Source: GCA-002708315 sp963676635 (GTDB taxonomy: Bacteria; Bacteroidota; Bacteroidia; Bacteroidales; F082). Taken from it: DNA of 64,000 nt. The notes under the pieces are model-generated. The model made no database searches and had not been told where the DNA came from. It saw only the letters and a program-made list of their open reading frames with translations. How positions within the stretch are numbered: position 1 is the first letter of the stretch; every line of letters begins with the position of its first letter. This document shows positions 41,811 to 51,618 of the stretch, in pieces. The stretch spans positions 1,984,001 to 2,048,000 of the forward strand of contig OY781105.1 in NCBI GenBank assembly GCA_963676635.1. Reading direction: 5' to 3'. The translations under genes and the position numbers were made by a program.

Positions 41811-43775
41811 ATGAGGATAATCAAAGAAATCTTCTTTATAGTCTTGGTAATCATTATACCGCTAAATATATATGCGGATAATAGTGATATAATAAACAAT
41901 AGAAATACAGAGATAATACTACCTGAGATTATCGTCAGGAGTGTAAATCAGGATATAGAAATCCGAATCAATGACAAAGAAATTGCTGAAATCTTAAAAA
42001 ACCATAAAATAAATGTCAGCATAAATGGTAAAGAAACTTCTACAGTTATTAATAACGGCACTGCAATTGTAACCTATAACTTCCCTGAAAAGGAAATTCT
42101 TACTATCAGCACCGGAGAGCTAACCACATCAAAACCTGTTAATCCTATCCCCTTATGGCTGTCAATACTACCACCACTAATAGCCATACTAATTGCACTT
42201 ATTATCAGAGAAGTTTATTCGGCCCTGTTTGCCGGAATATGGGTAGGTACGGGTATTATCTACTTTTATAAGGGATCTTCCTTTCTGGTAGCAATTTTCA
42301 AAGGATTTCTCACCATACTTGACACATATGTTATTGAGTCACTCAACAACAGCGGGCATCTTTCTATAATACTGTTCTCCATGATTATTGCTGCAACAGT
42401 AAGCCTTATATCCATGAATGGCGGCATGAAAGGCGTTGTAAACCGACTTTCTAAATTTGCTACTAATCCACGTTCAGGATCTCTTGTCACATGGCTTTTG
42501 GGAGTAATTATTTTCTTTGACGATTACGCCAATACGCTTGTGGTAGGTAATACCATGCGGCCACTTGCTGATAAACTACGCATATCACGTGAAAAACTAT
42601 CATATATAATTGACTCTACAGCAGCACCTGTTGCTTCTGTAGCTTTTGTTACAACATGGATAGGCGCCGAATTAAGCTATATTCAGGATGGAATCAACTC
42701 TCTGAATCTTAACGAGTCGGCTTACGGGGTCTTCTTTAACTCACTGGCATATTCATATTATCCGTTCTTTACACTTGCATTTGTATTAATACTAATATGG
42801 ACAAAATCAGATTTCGGTCCTATGCTTACTGCAGAAAGAAAAGCCAGAAAAACAATTGAAAGCACACATCTCAGTATTGACCAGCGGATATCAAAAGACA
42901 CACTAGAAGAAATAAGCGCCAAAAAAGGCATAAAAGCCAGAAGTTTCAATGCTGTAATTCCAGTATTGGTTATAATTTTCGGGACACTTACAGCATTAAT
43001 ATACACAGGGTGGAATGATGCTGTATGGAATAATACACATCTGAGCTTCTTTGAGAAGCTATCAGAAACAATAGGAGCAGCAGACTCATACAAAGCATTG
43101 TTATGGGCATCACTGGGAAGTCTTTTTGTGGGATTAATTCTCACCTTATCCCAGCGGCTACTAACGCTTACGGAAGCTGTAGAAAGTATTATCCAGGGAT
43201 TCAAAACCATGCTGCCTGCCATCATGATACTAACCTTAGCCTGGTCAGTTGCACTAATAACCGAACATCTCCATACAGCAGATTTTATTTCAGGTTTACT
43301 TATAGATGCATCCGTTTCCCCTTATCTTATACCGGTTATAACATTTATAATAGCAGCTCTGGTAGCTTTCTCAACAGGCAGTTCATGGGGCACAATGGCA
43401 ATTCTTTATCCATTGATACTTCCTTCAGGATGGCTTTTGGCAGACAGTGCAGGTTTAGATTATGATACGACATTGTCTATTTTCCATAATATTGCAGCGG
43501 CAGTACTTACCGGATCTGTACTAGGAGATCATTGCTCGCCAATTTCAGACACAACAATCCTTAGCTCGCTGGCAAGCTCTTGTCCGCATATTGAGCATGT
43601 AAGAACACAATTACCTTATGCACTCACAACAGGATTTGTAGCTATAATAATAGGTATACTGCCAGCATCATTTGGTGTTCCGGTATGGGTACTCTTCCCT
43701 GTTGGAATAATAGTCCTTTATCTGATTATAAGATTCTTTGGGAAAAAGAATGAAACCCTGGCTTTCAAATCCTGA
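41811..43775 (+). CDS. NhaC-family Na+/H+ antiporter with extra N-terminal extracytoplasmic domain
   Basis: 654 residues. The main part (~115-650) is an NhaC-type antiporter with about 12 helices and motifs DDYANTLVVGNTMRPL, DSTAAPVASVAFVTTWIG, FSTGSSWGTMAILYPL and GDHCSPISDTTILSS. Before it stands a signal-like helix (IIKEIFFIVLVIIIPLNIYAD) and about 85 residues that look like a small beta-sandwich (VSINGKETSTVINNGTAIVTYNF). Ordinary NhaC proteins are 450-520 aa without this part. Its stop overlaps the convergent acetoacetyl-CoA synthetase gene by 11 nt. Confidence 0.88.
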   Translation: MRIIKEIFFIVLVIIIPLNIYADNSDIINNRNTEIILPEIIVRSVNQDIEIRINDKEIAEILKNHKINVSINGKETSTVINNGTAIVTYNFPEKEILTISTGELTTSKPVNPIPLWLSILPPLIAILIALIIREVYSALFAGIWVGTGIIYFYKGSSFLVAIFKGFLTILDTYVIESLNNSGHLSIILFSMIIAATVSLISMNGGMKGVVNRLSKFATNPRSGSLVTWLLGVIIFFDDYANTLVVGNTMRPLADKLRISREKLSYIIDSTAAPVASVAFVTTWIGAELSYIQDGINSLNLNESAYGVFFNSLAYSYYPFFTLAFVLILIWTKSDFGPMLTAERKARKTIESTHLSIDQRISKDTLEEISAKKGIKARSFNAVIPVLVIIFGTLTALIYTGWNDAVWNNTHLSFFEKLSETIGAADSYKALLWASLGSLFVGLILTLSQRLLTLTEAVESIIQGFKTMLPAIMILTLAWSVALITEHLHTADFISGLLIDASVSPYLIPVITFIIAALVAFSTGSSWGTMAILYPLILPSGWLLADSAGLDYDTTLSIFHNIAAAVLTGSVLGDHCSPISDTTILSSLASSCPHIEHVRTQLPYALTTGFVAIIIGILPASFGVPVWVLFPVGIIVLYLIIRFFGKKNETLAFKS

Positions 43776-45696
43776 ACTCCATACCTTCAAAAAAGTTCAG
43801 ACACTCAGGATTAGCCAAAGCATCTTTATTCATAACTTTTTGTCCGTGGATAATCTTCTTAACAGCAATCTCTACCTTTTTGCCATTGATTGTATAAGGA
43901 ATATCAGGTACTTCTTTTATAATAGCAGGCACATGTCTCGGGCTGCAGTTAACTCTGATAGCTGATTTAATTTTCCCAATAAGATCATCATCCAGTTGTT
44001 TACCCTCTGCCATTTTTATAAAGAGCACAACTTCTTCATCACCAACCTTTTTATGGCCAACAACAACTGAATCATCAATCTCTCCAATATTTTCAACTAC
44101 TCTGTATATTTCAGCAGTACCAATCCTTACACCCTGCGGATTAAGAGTTGCATCCGAACGACCAAGCATTATTATACCACCATGTTTAGTAATTTCTATA
44201 AAGTCACCATGATGCCAAACACCTGGATACTCTTCAAAGTATGCCGATTTATACTTGCTGTTATCCTTATCATTCCAGAAATAAACAGGCATAGACGGGA
44301 AAGCGGTACAACATACCAACTCACCCTGCTCTTCAACAACACTATTGCCTTTATAGTCGAAACAGTCCACATCCATACCAAGACCCTTGCATTGTATTTC
44401 CCCCTCATACACGGGCAAAACAGGATTACCCAGAATAAAACAGGAAATTATATCAGTTCCACCGGCAATAGATGAAAGCTGCACATCCTTTTTCCATTTT
44501 GAATAAACATACCTAAAACTTTCATTGGAAAGAGGAGACCCGGTAGATGCAATCACCCTGAGATCGGTAAAGTTTGATATCTTATGAGGCTCCACTCCTG
44601 CTGCTTCAAGCGATGCAATATACTTGGCACTGGTACCAAAGAAATTTATTTTCAGTTCAGCGGCCATTTTCAGAAGAGCATCAGGACCCGGATAAAAAGG
44701 ATTTCCATCATAAAGGACAAGAGTAGCTCCTATTGCAAGACTACTTACAAACCAGTTCCACATCATCCAACCACAGGTAGTAAAATAAAATACTCTGTCG
44801 TCAGAAGTTATGTTACTGTGCAGGACAAGCTCTTTCAGATGCTGAATCAATGTGCCTCCGGCAGAATGCACAATACTTTTAGGCAATCCTGTTGTCCCGG
44901 ATGAATACATAATATATAAAGGATGATCAAAGGGAAGTTGTTCAAATTCCAGAGGTTTATCTGTAACAACAGCAAAATCATCCCACAAAACAGAATAAGG
45001 AATAAGATCAGTATCAGCGTTACCAGTATAGTCAATTAACACTACCTTTTGAACAGAAGGTAGTTCACCAAGAATACTCTTCAGTTTCTCCTGTGAATCA
45101 AAGCTTTTCCCTTTATAGAAATACCCGTCAGCGGCGAATATTACCTTAGGTTCTATCTGTGAAAACCTATCCAGCACCCCTTTGATACCAAAATCAGGTG
45201 AAGTAGAAGACCAAATAGCACCAATTGATGCAGAAGCAAGCATAGCTATTATAGCTTCAGGCATATTTGGTATAAATGCAGCTATTCTGTCGCCAGCCAC
45301 AACACCAATCTTTTTTAAAGCCGCAGCCATCCTTTCCACTTGTCCATAAAGCTCATTATATGTAATTTCGCGATAGACACTATCTTCACCTTTGAAAATA
45401 ATTGCATTATGATGGTCCCTTCTACGTAACAGGTTTTCAGCAAAATTAAGTTTTGAATCCTTAAACCAGCTTGCCCCGGGCATTTTCTTTGGATTGTCAA
45501 CCACGCTGCTGTATGACTTTGAAAAAACAATACCTGTGAAATCCCAAACCTCCTTCCAGAATTCATCAGGATTAGAAACACTCCATCTATGTATTGAATT
45601 ATAATCACTTTCCATACCATATTTTTGAGATACAAGCTGAATAAACTTATACATGGATGAATTAGTTAAGTAGTCATTGGCAGGATTCCAGAGCAT
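43765..45696 (-). CDS. Acetoacetyl-CoA synthetase
   Basis: ANL-superfamily ligase forming acetoacetyl-CoA from acetoacetate, ATP and CoA. 643 residues, close to the ~650 of the family. Seen: the N-terminal FIQLVSQKYG, WFKDSKLNFAENLL, the P-loop MYSSGTTGLPKSIVHSAGG, the family-specific CGWMMWNWFVSSLA, and the C-terminal lysine region PYTINGKKVEIAVKKI. It is the last gene of the leucine-degradation run, 48 nt after the acyl-CoA dehydrogenase. It would reactivate the acetoacetate released by HMG-CoA cleavage. Confidence 0.92.
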   Translation of the reverse strand: MLWNPANDYLTNSSMYKFIQLVSQKYGMESDYNSIHRWSVSNPDEFWKEVWDFTGIVFSKSYSSVVDNPKKMPGASWFKDSKLNFAENLLRRRDHHNAIIFKGEDSVYREITYNELYGQVERMAAALKKIGVVAGDRIAAFIPNMPEAIIAMLASASIGAIWSSTSPDFGIKGVLDRFSQIEPKVIFAADGYFYKGKSFDSQEKLKSILGELPSVQKVVLIDYTGNADTDLIPYSVLWDDFAVVTDKPLEFEQLPFDHPLYIMYSSGTTGLPKSIVHSAGGTLIQHLKELVLHSNITSDDRVFYFTTCGWMMWNWFVSSLAIGATLVLYDGNPFYPGPDALLKMAAELKINFFGTSAKYIASLEAAGVEPHKISNFTDLRVIASTGSPLSNESFRYVYSKWKKDVQLSSIAGGTDIISCFILGNPVLPVYEGEIQCKGLGMDVDCFDYKGNSVVEEQGELVCCTAFPSMPVYFWNDKDNSKYKSAYFEEYPGVWHHGDFIEITKHGGIIMLGRSDATLNPQGVRIGTAEIYRVVENIGEIDDSVVVGHKKVGDEEVVLFIKMAEGKQLDDDLIGKIKSAIRVNCSPRHVPAIIKEVPDIPYTINGKKVEIAVKKIIHGQKVMNKDALANPECLNFFEGMEFRI

Positions 45697-45744
45697 AATA
45701 AAGTTATTTGATAAAAAGTTCAGAATTACCCTTAACCGGGAATA

Positions 45745-46884
45745 TTAAATCAATCTTGATATTACAAGACGCTGTATTTCTGATGTTCCTTCCCCTATCT
45801 GAAGCAGCCTTTGATCGCGATAATGACGCTCTATATCATAATCTTTCATAAGACCATAACCACCATGAATCTGGACAGCCTCATCAGCAACTTCACGAGC
45901 AATTTCTGAACAATAGAGTTTAGACATAGCAGCTTCTTTGGAATAAGGTCTGTTATTATCCTTCAACCAGCAAGCTTTATACAACAGATTACGCGCGAGT
46001 TCTATCTTCAATGCCATATCAGCAAGCTTAAAAGCATTAATCTGAAAATGACCAATTGGCTTCCCGAACTGCTTACGTTCAGCAGCATATGCTTTAGCCA
46101 GCTCAAAGGCCCCCTGAGCATGTCCAAGGCCCATGGCAGCAATTGATAATCTACCGCCATCCAATGTATGAAGCATAATATGAGAACCTTCACCAATCTC
46201 ACCAAGAAGATTTTCTCCGGGCACTCTAACATCATCGAAATAAAGCTCAGCAGTATCAGAAGCACGCCACATCATTTTACCATGCATTGGAACACGCTTA
46301 AAGCCCGGAGTATCTTTTTCAACAATAACAGTAGTAAAAATCTTTTTACCATCCTTCTCTCCGGAAACAGCCTGCACAGTACAGCCCAAAGACATATCCA
46401 CAGAAGCATTAGTAATAAATATTTTAGAACCATTGATCACCCATTGATCACCATCAAGGACAGCAGTTGTTTTAGAGCCCCTTGAATCAGAGCCTGCACC
46501 AGGTTCTGTAAGTCCGAAGCTCCATACAGCTTCGCCGGTACAAAGCTTAGGAAGATATTTCATTTTTTGCTCTTCTGTACCATAATCCAACAAAGGGCCT
46601 ATGCCTAAAGAGTTATGAGCTGCAAGGGTTGCCGCCTGTGAACCATCAATACGAGCCAGTTCTTCAACAGCAATTATATAAGAGACGGTGTCCAACCCCT
46701 GTCCGCCATATTTCTCGGGAATATGCATACCGAAAAGACCAAGTTCACCCATCTTATTAGTTAACTCAACAGAGAATTCTGCTTTTTCGTCAAGTTCTCT
46801 GGCAACCGGTTTCACTTCCCTTTCAGCGAAGTCACGTACAGTTTCACGTATAAGTTTCTGTTCATCAGTTAAATCAAAATTCAT
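45745..46884 (-). CDS. Acyl-CoA dehydrogenase of the leucine/isovalerate cluster
   Basis: FAD enzyme that makes the alpha-beta double bond of short acyl-CoAs. 379 residues. Seen: FGLTEPGAGSDSRG, KIFITNA, the substrate/FAD loop, QIHGGYGLMKDYDIER and IGEGTSEIQRLVI. Operon context suggests isovaleryl-CoA as substrate. However, E365 occupies the C-terminal catalytic position used by butyryl-type enzymes, whereas true isovaleryl-CoA dehydrogenases have a small residue there and a Glu elsewhere. It may be a branched/short-chain generalist. It sits between the carboxylase alpha and synthetase genes. Confidence 0.9.
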   Translation of the reverse strand: MNFDLTDEQKLIRETVRDFAEREVKPVARELDEKAEFSVELTNKMGELGLFGMHIPEKYGGQGLDTVSYIIAVEELARIDGSQAATLAAHNSLGIGPLLDYGTEEQKMKYLPKLCTGEAVWSFGLTEPGAGSDSRGSKTTAVLDGDQWVINGSKIFITNASVDMSLGCTVQAVSGEKDGKKIFTTVIVEKDTPGFKRVPMHGKMMWRASDTAELYFDDVRVPGENLLGEIGEGSHIMLHTLDGGRLSIAAMGLGHAQGAFELAKAYAAERKQFGKPIGHFQINAFKLADMALKIELARNLLYKACWLKDNNRPYSKEAAMSKLYCSEIAREVADEAVQIHGGYGLMKDYDIERHYRDQRLLQIGEGTSEIQRLVISRLI

Positions 46885-46939
46885 CGTAAGCAGATTTTTT
46901 TAGAGATGTTTAGCTCATAAAAGTACAAAAAAAAATAAA

Positions 46940-48916
46940 CTAATCTTTCATAACAACAAGTTGTACCTCGGTATCAACCATATCACCTTCACTAACATTG
47001 ATCTTATCAACAACGGAGTCATCAGTAGCTACAATATTATTTTCCATTTTCATTGCCTCCACTACCAGCAATACAGTTCCTCTTTCAACTTTATCACCTT
47101 CCTTAACATTAATCTTTATAACCTTACCAGGCATTGGTGAAAACAAAGTTCCATTTCCTGTCTCGCTATGTAAAGTAAACCCATTACCATTACCTAAACG
47201 GCTGTTATTTTTAATGACGAAAATATTTCCGTTAATATTAATGGTACTTATATTATGGTTATCACATGAAAAATATGACTTAATAACTTTACCATCTAGT
47301 TCAAACAGCATAAAGTTCTTTCCAGCTTCCTTAAGTTTTACAGAATAACTTTTGCCAGAAATAATAAAAGAATAGATATTTATGCCCTTATTAACAATCT
47401 CAACATAATTGACTTCCTCTCCATATTCAAAACAAAGAGTCATGTTATTACGCCAATATCCAATCTTTTCCCAAAGGTTCTTTGGCTCTTTAATTTTATT
47501 GATATGCTGCAGAGATGCAGAGACCAAAGGAACAAGAAGCCCTGTTTTATTTCTTCTGCTTTCAATATTCTCTATAATAGAAGCTGCATGCAGATCACAG
47601 AATTTTGTAGATATCATGTTTGCCCTGAAAGCTTCATGTTCAAGTACATTAATAAGGAAAGGAATATTTGTTTTAATACCATGAATTATTGTTTCTTCCA
47701 AAGCAGTAACAATATAATTTACTGTTTGCTCACGATTATCACCATAAGCAATAATCTTACTAATCATTGGATCGAAGAAACTATGGATTCTTGTTTCCTT
47801 ATCTATACTGGAATCAAGTCTTATGTAATCACCTTCAGGGAATAGCAGCAAGGAAATATCACCAGGAGAGGGCATAAAATTATTTTCTGGGTCTTCAGCA
47901 TAGATACGACACTCAATAGCAACTCCTGCCTGGCTAACATCACTCTGCGACAATCTTAACGGATTTCCGGCGGCTGCGAGAATCTGCTCATCAACAATAT
48001 CAATTCCGGTTACCATTTCTGTAACAGGATGCTCAACCTGAATCCTTGTATTCATTTCCAGAAAATAATAATTCATATCATTATCTACCAGAAATTCAAC
48101 AGTACCTGCACTGTTGTACTTAACTTTTTGAGCAATTTTAACAGCATCATTACATATCTTCTCTCTAACCTCAGGAGTAATTGTCGGAGAAGGTGATTCC
48201 TCAATAATCTTCTGATATCTTCTCTGTATTGTACATTCCCTTTCAAACAGGTGTATTACATTTCCAAAGTTATCACCAAGTACCTGTACTTCAATATGAC
48301 GTGGCTCCTCGATATACTTTTCTATATATACAGTGCCATCACCAAAGTAATTTAATGCTTCGCGGGATGTAGTTTCAATTACACCGGGTAAGTCTTTGGG
48401 ATCATGTACTATTCTCATTCCTTTTCCACCACCACCTGCAGCAGCCTTTACAAGCACAGGATAATCAAGATTTGAAGAACCAGCTACCATTTCGTCTGCC
48501 GTTCCTGTTATTCCCTCTGTAACCGGAACGCCTGTTTCTTTCACCAACTTTCTTGACTCTATCTTATTCCCCATGAGGGCAATGGAATTAACATCAGGAC
48601 CAATAAATGTGATATTATTATCATCGCATGCTTTTACCAGAAGTGGGTTCTCTGCCAAAAAGCCATAGCCGGGATGAATAGCATCACAATTATGGGCAAG
48701 GGCAACTTCAATTAGCTTATATATATTAAGGTATGTGTCATTAAGATCTTGTTCTCCTATACAATAAGCTTCATCAGCAAGACGAACATGAAGCGAAGTT
48801 CTGTCTACTTCAGAGAAAACAGCTACAGCTTTAATCCCCAGATTATGAGCCGACTTAATAATACGTACTGCAATTTCTCCTCTGTTGGCAATTAAAATCT
48901 TTTTTATAAGTTTCAT
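46940..48916 (-). CDS. Acyl-CoA carboxylase biotin-containing alpha subunit (methylcrotonyl-CoA carboxylase type)
   Basis: 658 residues joining biotin carboxylase (~1-450) to a biotin carrier domain (~585-658). Seen: IANRGEIAVRII, the ATP-grasp GGGGKGMRIV, ERECTIQRRYQKIIEESPSP, FLEMNTRIQVEHPVTE, and the biotinyl lysine K623 in EAMKMENNI. The domain order and length fit MccA/LiuD. The hydratase gene lies between it and the carboxyltransferase gene, as in liu clusters, so 3-methylcrotonyl-CoA is the likely substrate. Propionyl-CoA carboxylase alpha is the main alternative. Confidence 0.9.
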   Translation of the reverse strand: MKLIKKILIANRGEIAVRIIKSAHNLGIKAVAVFSEVDRTSLHVRLADEAYCIGEQDLNDTYLNIYKLIEVALAHNCDAIHPGYGFLAENPLLVKACDDNNITFIGPDVNSIALMGNKIESRKLVKETGVPVTEGITGTADEMVAGSSNLDYPVLVKAAAGGGGKGMRIVHDPKDLPGVIETTSREALNYFGDGTVYIEKYIEEPRHIEVQVLGDNFGNVIHLFERECTIQRRYQKIIEESPSPTITPEVREKICNDAVKIAQKVKYNSAGTVEFLVDNDMNYYFLEMNTRIQVEHPVTEMVTGIDIVDEQILAAAGNPLRLSQSDVSQAGVAIECRIYAEDPENNFMPSPGDISLLLFPEGDYIRLDSSIDKETRIHSFFDPMISKIIAYGDNREQTVNYIVTALEETIIHGIKTNIPFLINVLEHEAFRANMISTKFCDLHAASIIENIESRRNKTGLLVPLVSASLQHINKIKEPKNLWEKIGYWRNNMTLCFEYGEEVNYVEIVNKGINIYSFIISGKSYSVKLKEAGKNFMLFELDGKVIKSYFSCDNHNISTININGNIFVIKNNSRLGNGNGFTLHSETGNGTLFSPMPGKVIKINVKEGDKVERGTVLLVVEAMKMENNIVATDDSVVDKINVSEGDMVDTEVQLVVMKD

Positions 48917-48973
48917 TTTTTTAGTAAATTAGTAGTTGATTGCGAATCACTTACTGATTCAACTATTAATGAA

Positions 48974-49765
48974 TTACAACCCATAGCCGGGTTTTCTCTT
49001 CTCAAAAAAGGCAGCCATTCCTTCCTGCCCCTCTTCCGCAGCTCTTAGTTCAGCAATCAACGCAGCTGTATATTCTATATCATTTTTTATATCATAACCA
49101 TTATTAGTAATATGGTGAATTAGTTTTTTAGTAGCTCTCACTGCCAAAGGCGCAGATGATTTGAACTCCTTTATATATAAGGACACACATTCCTCGATTT
49201 CTGAGGCAGGCACAGACACATTAACAAGGCCTGTCTTTTCTGCTTCTTTTCCATCAAACCTTTTACCTGTAAGCATTAGGTAACGTGCATTATATTCACC
49301 AATACGTTTAATAACAAATGGTGCTATTGTTGCAGGACTGATACCAATTTTTACCTCACTAAAGGCAAAAGTTGTTTTTTCGTCTGCGATAACAATATCA
49401 CATGCCGCAAGTAATCCATTGGCACCACCGAATGCTGCACCATGTACAACAGCAACAGTAGGCACACTACATTCATAAACAGCGCGGAATAAATTTGCCA
49501 GATTAACAGCATCTTTGTAATTCTCATCATTACCAAAGCCGGCAATATCTTTCATATAATTAAGATCAGCACCCGCACAAAAAGCCTTCCCTTCACCTTT
49601 AAGAATAATAAGACGCACATCATTAGCAGACGAAAGCCTCTGAAAGACAGCAGTTAGTTCAAAAATCATCAGGCTGTTCATAGCATTTCTGACTTCTGGT
49701 CTGTTTAAACGGATAGTAGTAATACTTCCGGTCTCAACTATTATTGTAGAAAATTTATCAGTCAT
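48974..49765 (-). CDS. Enoyl-CoA hydratase, probable methylglutaconyl-CoA hydratase
   Basis: 263 residues of the crotonase fold. The oxyanion-hole loops are seen as AFCAGADLNYMKD and HGAAFGGANGLLAACDIVIA. FSEVKIGISPATIAPFVIKRIGE, including the second catalytic block, is typical of LiuC/AUH. The position between the two carboxylase subunit genes (24 and 57 nt gaps) supports hydration of 3-methylglutaconyl-CoA to HMG-CoA. Generic enoyl-CoA hydratase activity cannot be excluded. Confidence 0.88.
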   Translation of the reverse strand: MTDKFSTIIVETGSITTIRLNRPEVRNAMNSLMIFELTAVFQRLSSANDVRLIILKGEGKAFCAGADLNYMKDIAGFGNDENYKDAVNLANLFRAVYECSVPTVAVVHGAAFGGANGLLAACDIVIADEKTTFAFSEVKIGISPATIAPFVIKRIGEYNARYLMLTGKRFDGKEAEKTGLVNVSVPASEIEECVSLYIKEFKSSAPLAVRATKKLIHHITNNGYDIKNDIEYTAALIAELRAAEEGQEGMAAFFEKRKPGYGL

Positions 49766-49788
49766 TTTATTACCTTAGTCTGTTACCA

Positions 49789-51396
49789 TTACATTCTGAA
49801 CACACCATATTTTTGATCCGGGAATTTCTGATTCAACGACATAGCAATTCCCATTGCCAGTACTTTTCTTGTGTCAACAGGATCGATAATCCCATCGTCC
49901 CATAATCTCGAAGTGCTGTAATATGCTGATCCTTCACGCTCATATTTCTCCAGAATCGGTTTCTTAAGAGCATTTATTTCATCCACAGTCATATCCTTCC
50001 CCATGGCTTTAAGCTGATCCTGCTTAACAGTTGCCAACACATTGGCAGCCTGCTCACCACCCATTACTGATATTTTTGCATTGGGCCAATTAAAAAGCAG
50101 TCTCGGATTATATGCCCTTCCAGCCATACCGTAGTTACCTGCACCAAAAGAACCACCAAATATTACAGTAAACTTAGGCACATTAGAATTAGAAACAGCG
50201 TGTACCATTTTTGCACCATCTTTAGCAATACCGCCTCTTTCAAAATCCTTACCTACCATAAAGCCGGTTATATTCTGTAAAAATATCAGAGGTATCTTGC
50301 GCGATGTACAAAGCTGAATAAAATGCGTTGCTTTCAAAGCTGATTCACTGAACAACACACCATAATTGGCAATTATCCCAACCGGATATCCCATAATATA
50401 GGCAAAGCCAGTAACAATTGTTGTTGCATATTTGGATTTAAACTCCTGAAACCTGCTGCCATCAACAATACGCATGATAACTTCCCTTGGATCTACTAGT
50501 TTACGAAGGTCAACCGGAGCAATGCCATAAAGCTCTTCAGGATCATAAAGAGGCTCTTCAGGAGGCAATAGATTAAGTTTCTGCTTATTCCTGCATTCAC
50601 TATTTTCCAGAATATTCCGACAAATATGAATAGCATGAATATCGTTTTCCGCCAAATGATCAGCAACACCGGAAATAGAAGTATGTACTTCAGCACCACC
50701 AAGCTCTTCTGCAGTAACCTGCTCACCGGTTGCAGCTTTCACCAATGGAGGGCCACCCAAAAATATCGTACCCTGATTTCTTACTATTATTGTTTCATCA
50801 CTCATTGCTGGCACATATGCTCCTCCGGCAGTGCATGAGCCCATTACAATTGCTATCTGCGGTATACCCATAGCAGACAAACGTGCCTGATTGTAAAAGA
50901 AACGACCAAAATGATCACGGTCAGGAAAAACAGTATCCTGTTCAGGAAGAAAAGCACCACCCGAATCAACCATATAAACACATGTAAGATGATTCTCCAT
51001 GGCAATCTCCTGAGCACGGATGTGTTTCTTAACAGTGTATTGCATATAAGTACCGCCCTTTACAGTAGCATCATTGGCAATAATCATTGTTTCACGACCA
51101 TGAACAACGCCAACGCCAGTAACAATTCCTGCTGAAGGAAACCCGTTATCATATTGTTCATATGCAGCTAAAGGAGATAACTCAAGAAAGGGTGTTCCGG
51201 GATCAATAAGAAGATCTATCCTTTCACGGGCCAGCAACTTATTCCGGCTTTTGTGTTTACTGACAGCTTTCTCAGAACCTCCAGCGGTATTTGACTTCAG
51301 AATATTCCTGTATTCATTAATGATCCTAACAAATTCCTTCTTATTGGCTTTAAACTCTTCGGAATTTATGTCAATTTTTGACTTAAGTGTGAACAA
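49789..51396 (-). CDS. Acyl-CoA carboxylase carboxyltransferase beta subunit (methylcrotonyl-CoA carboxylase type)
   Basis: 535 residues, the usual MccB length. The two crotonase-like halves are seen: ARERIDLLIDPGTPFLELS, MGSCTAGGAYVPAMSDE, GTIFLGGPPLVKAATGE, then PLIFLQNITGFMVGKDFERGG, FGGSFGAGNYGMAGRAY and PNAKISVMGGEQAANVLA. The last motifs favour methylcrotonyl/geranyl-CoA over propionyl-CoA beta subunits. It is the first gene of the five-gene minus-strand run ending in acetoacetyl-CoA synthetase. Confidence 0.92.
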   Translation of the reverse strand: MFTLKSKIDINSEEFKANKKEFVRIINEYRNILKSNTAGGSEKAVSKHKSRNKLLARERIDLLIDPGTPFLELSPLAAYEQYDNGFPSAGIVTGVGVVHGRETMIIANDATVKGGTYMQYTVKKHIRAQEIAMENHLTCVYMVDSGGAFLPEQDTVFPDRDHFGRFFYNQARLSAMGIPQIAIVMGSCTAGGAYVPAMSDETIIVRNQGTIFLGGPPLVKAATGEQVTAEELGGAEVHTSISGVADHLAENDIHAIHICRNILENSECRNKQKLNLLPPEEPLYDPEELYGIAPVDLRKLVDPREVIMRIVDGSRFQEFKSKYATTIVTGFAYIMGYPVGIIANYGVLFSESALKATHFIQLCTSRKIPLIFLQNITGFMVGKDFERGGIAKDGAKMVHAVSNSNVPKFTVIFGGSFGAGNYGMAGRAYNPRLLFNWPNAKISVMGGEQAANVLATVKQDQLKAMGKDMTVDEINALKKPILEKYEREGSAYYSTSRLWDDGIIDPVDTRKVLAMGIAMSLNQKFPDQKYGVFRM

Positions 51397-51618
51397 GTTC
51401 TTTAGATTTAGTTAAACAAATCAACGCCCCTTTTACCATTATAACTTAATGGCTAATAGAGTATATTTAAAAAAGTTACTCAGATTATAAACGATTGCAA
51501 GTTTAATGAAAATTATGAAACTTATCAATATGAATATTGCATTTTAGTATTTTGTTAAAATATAACAACTGAATTAACAAATTGTTACTACTTTTACAAA
51601 GAATAAAAAATTACACTC

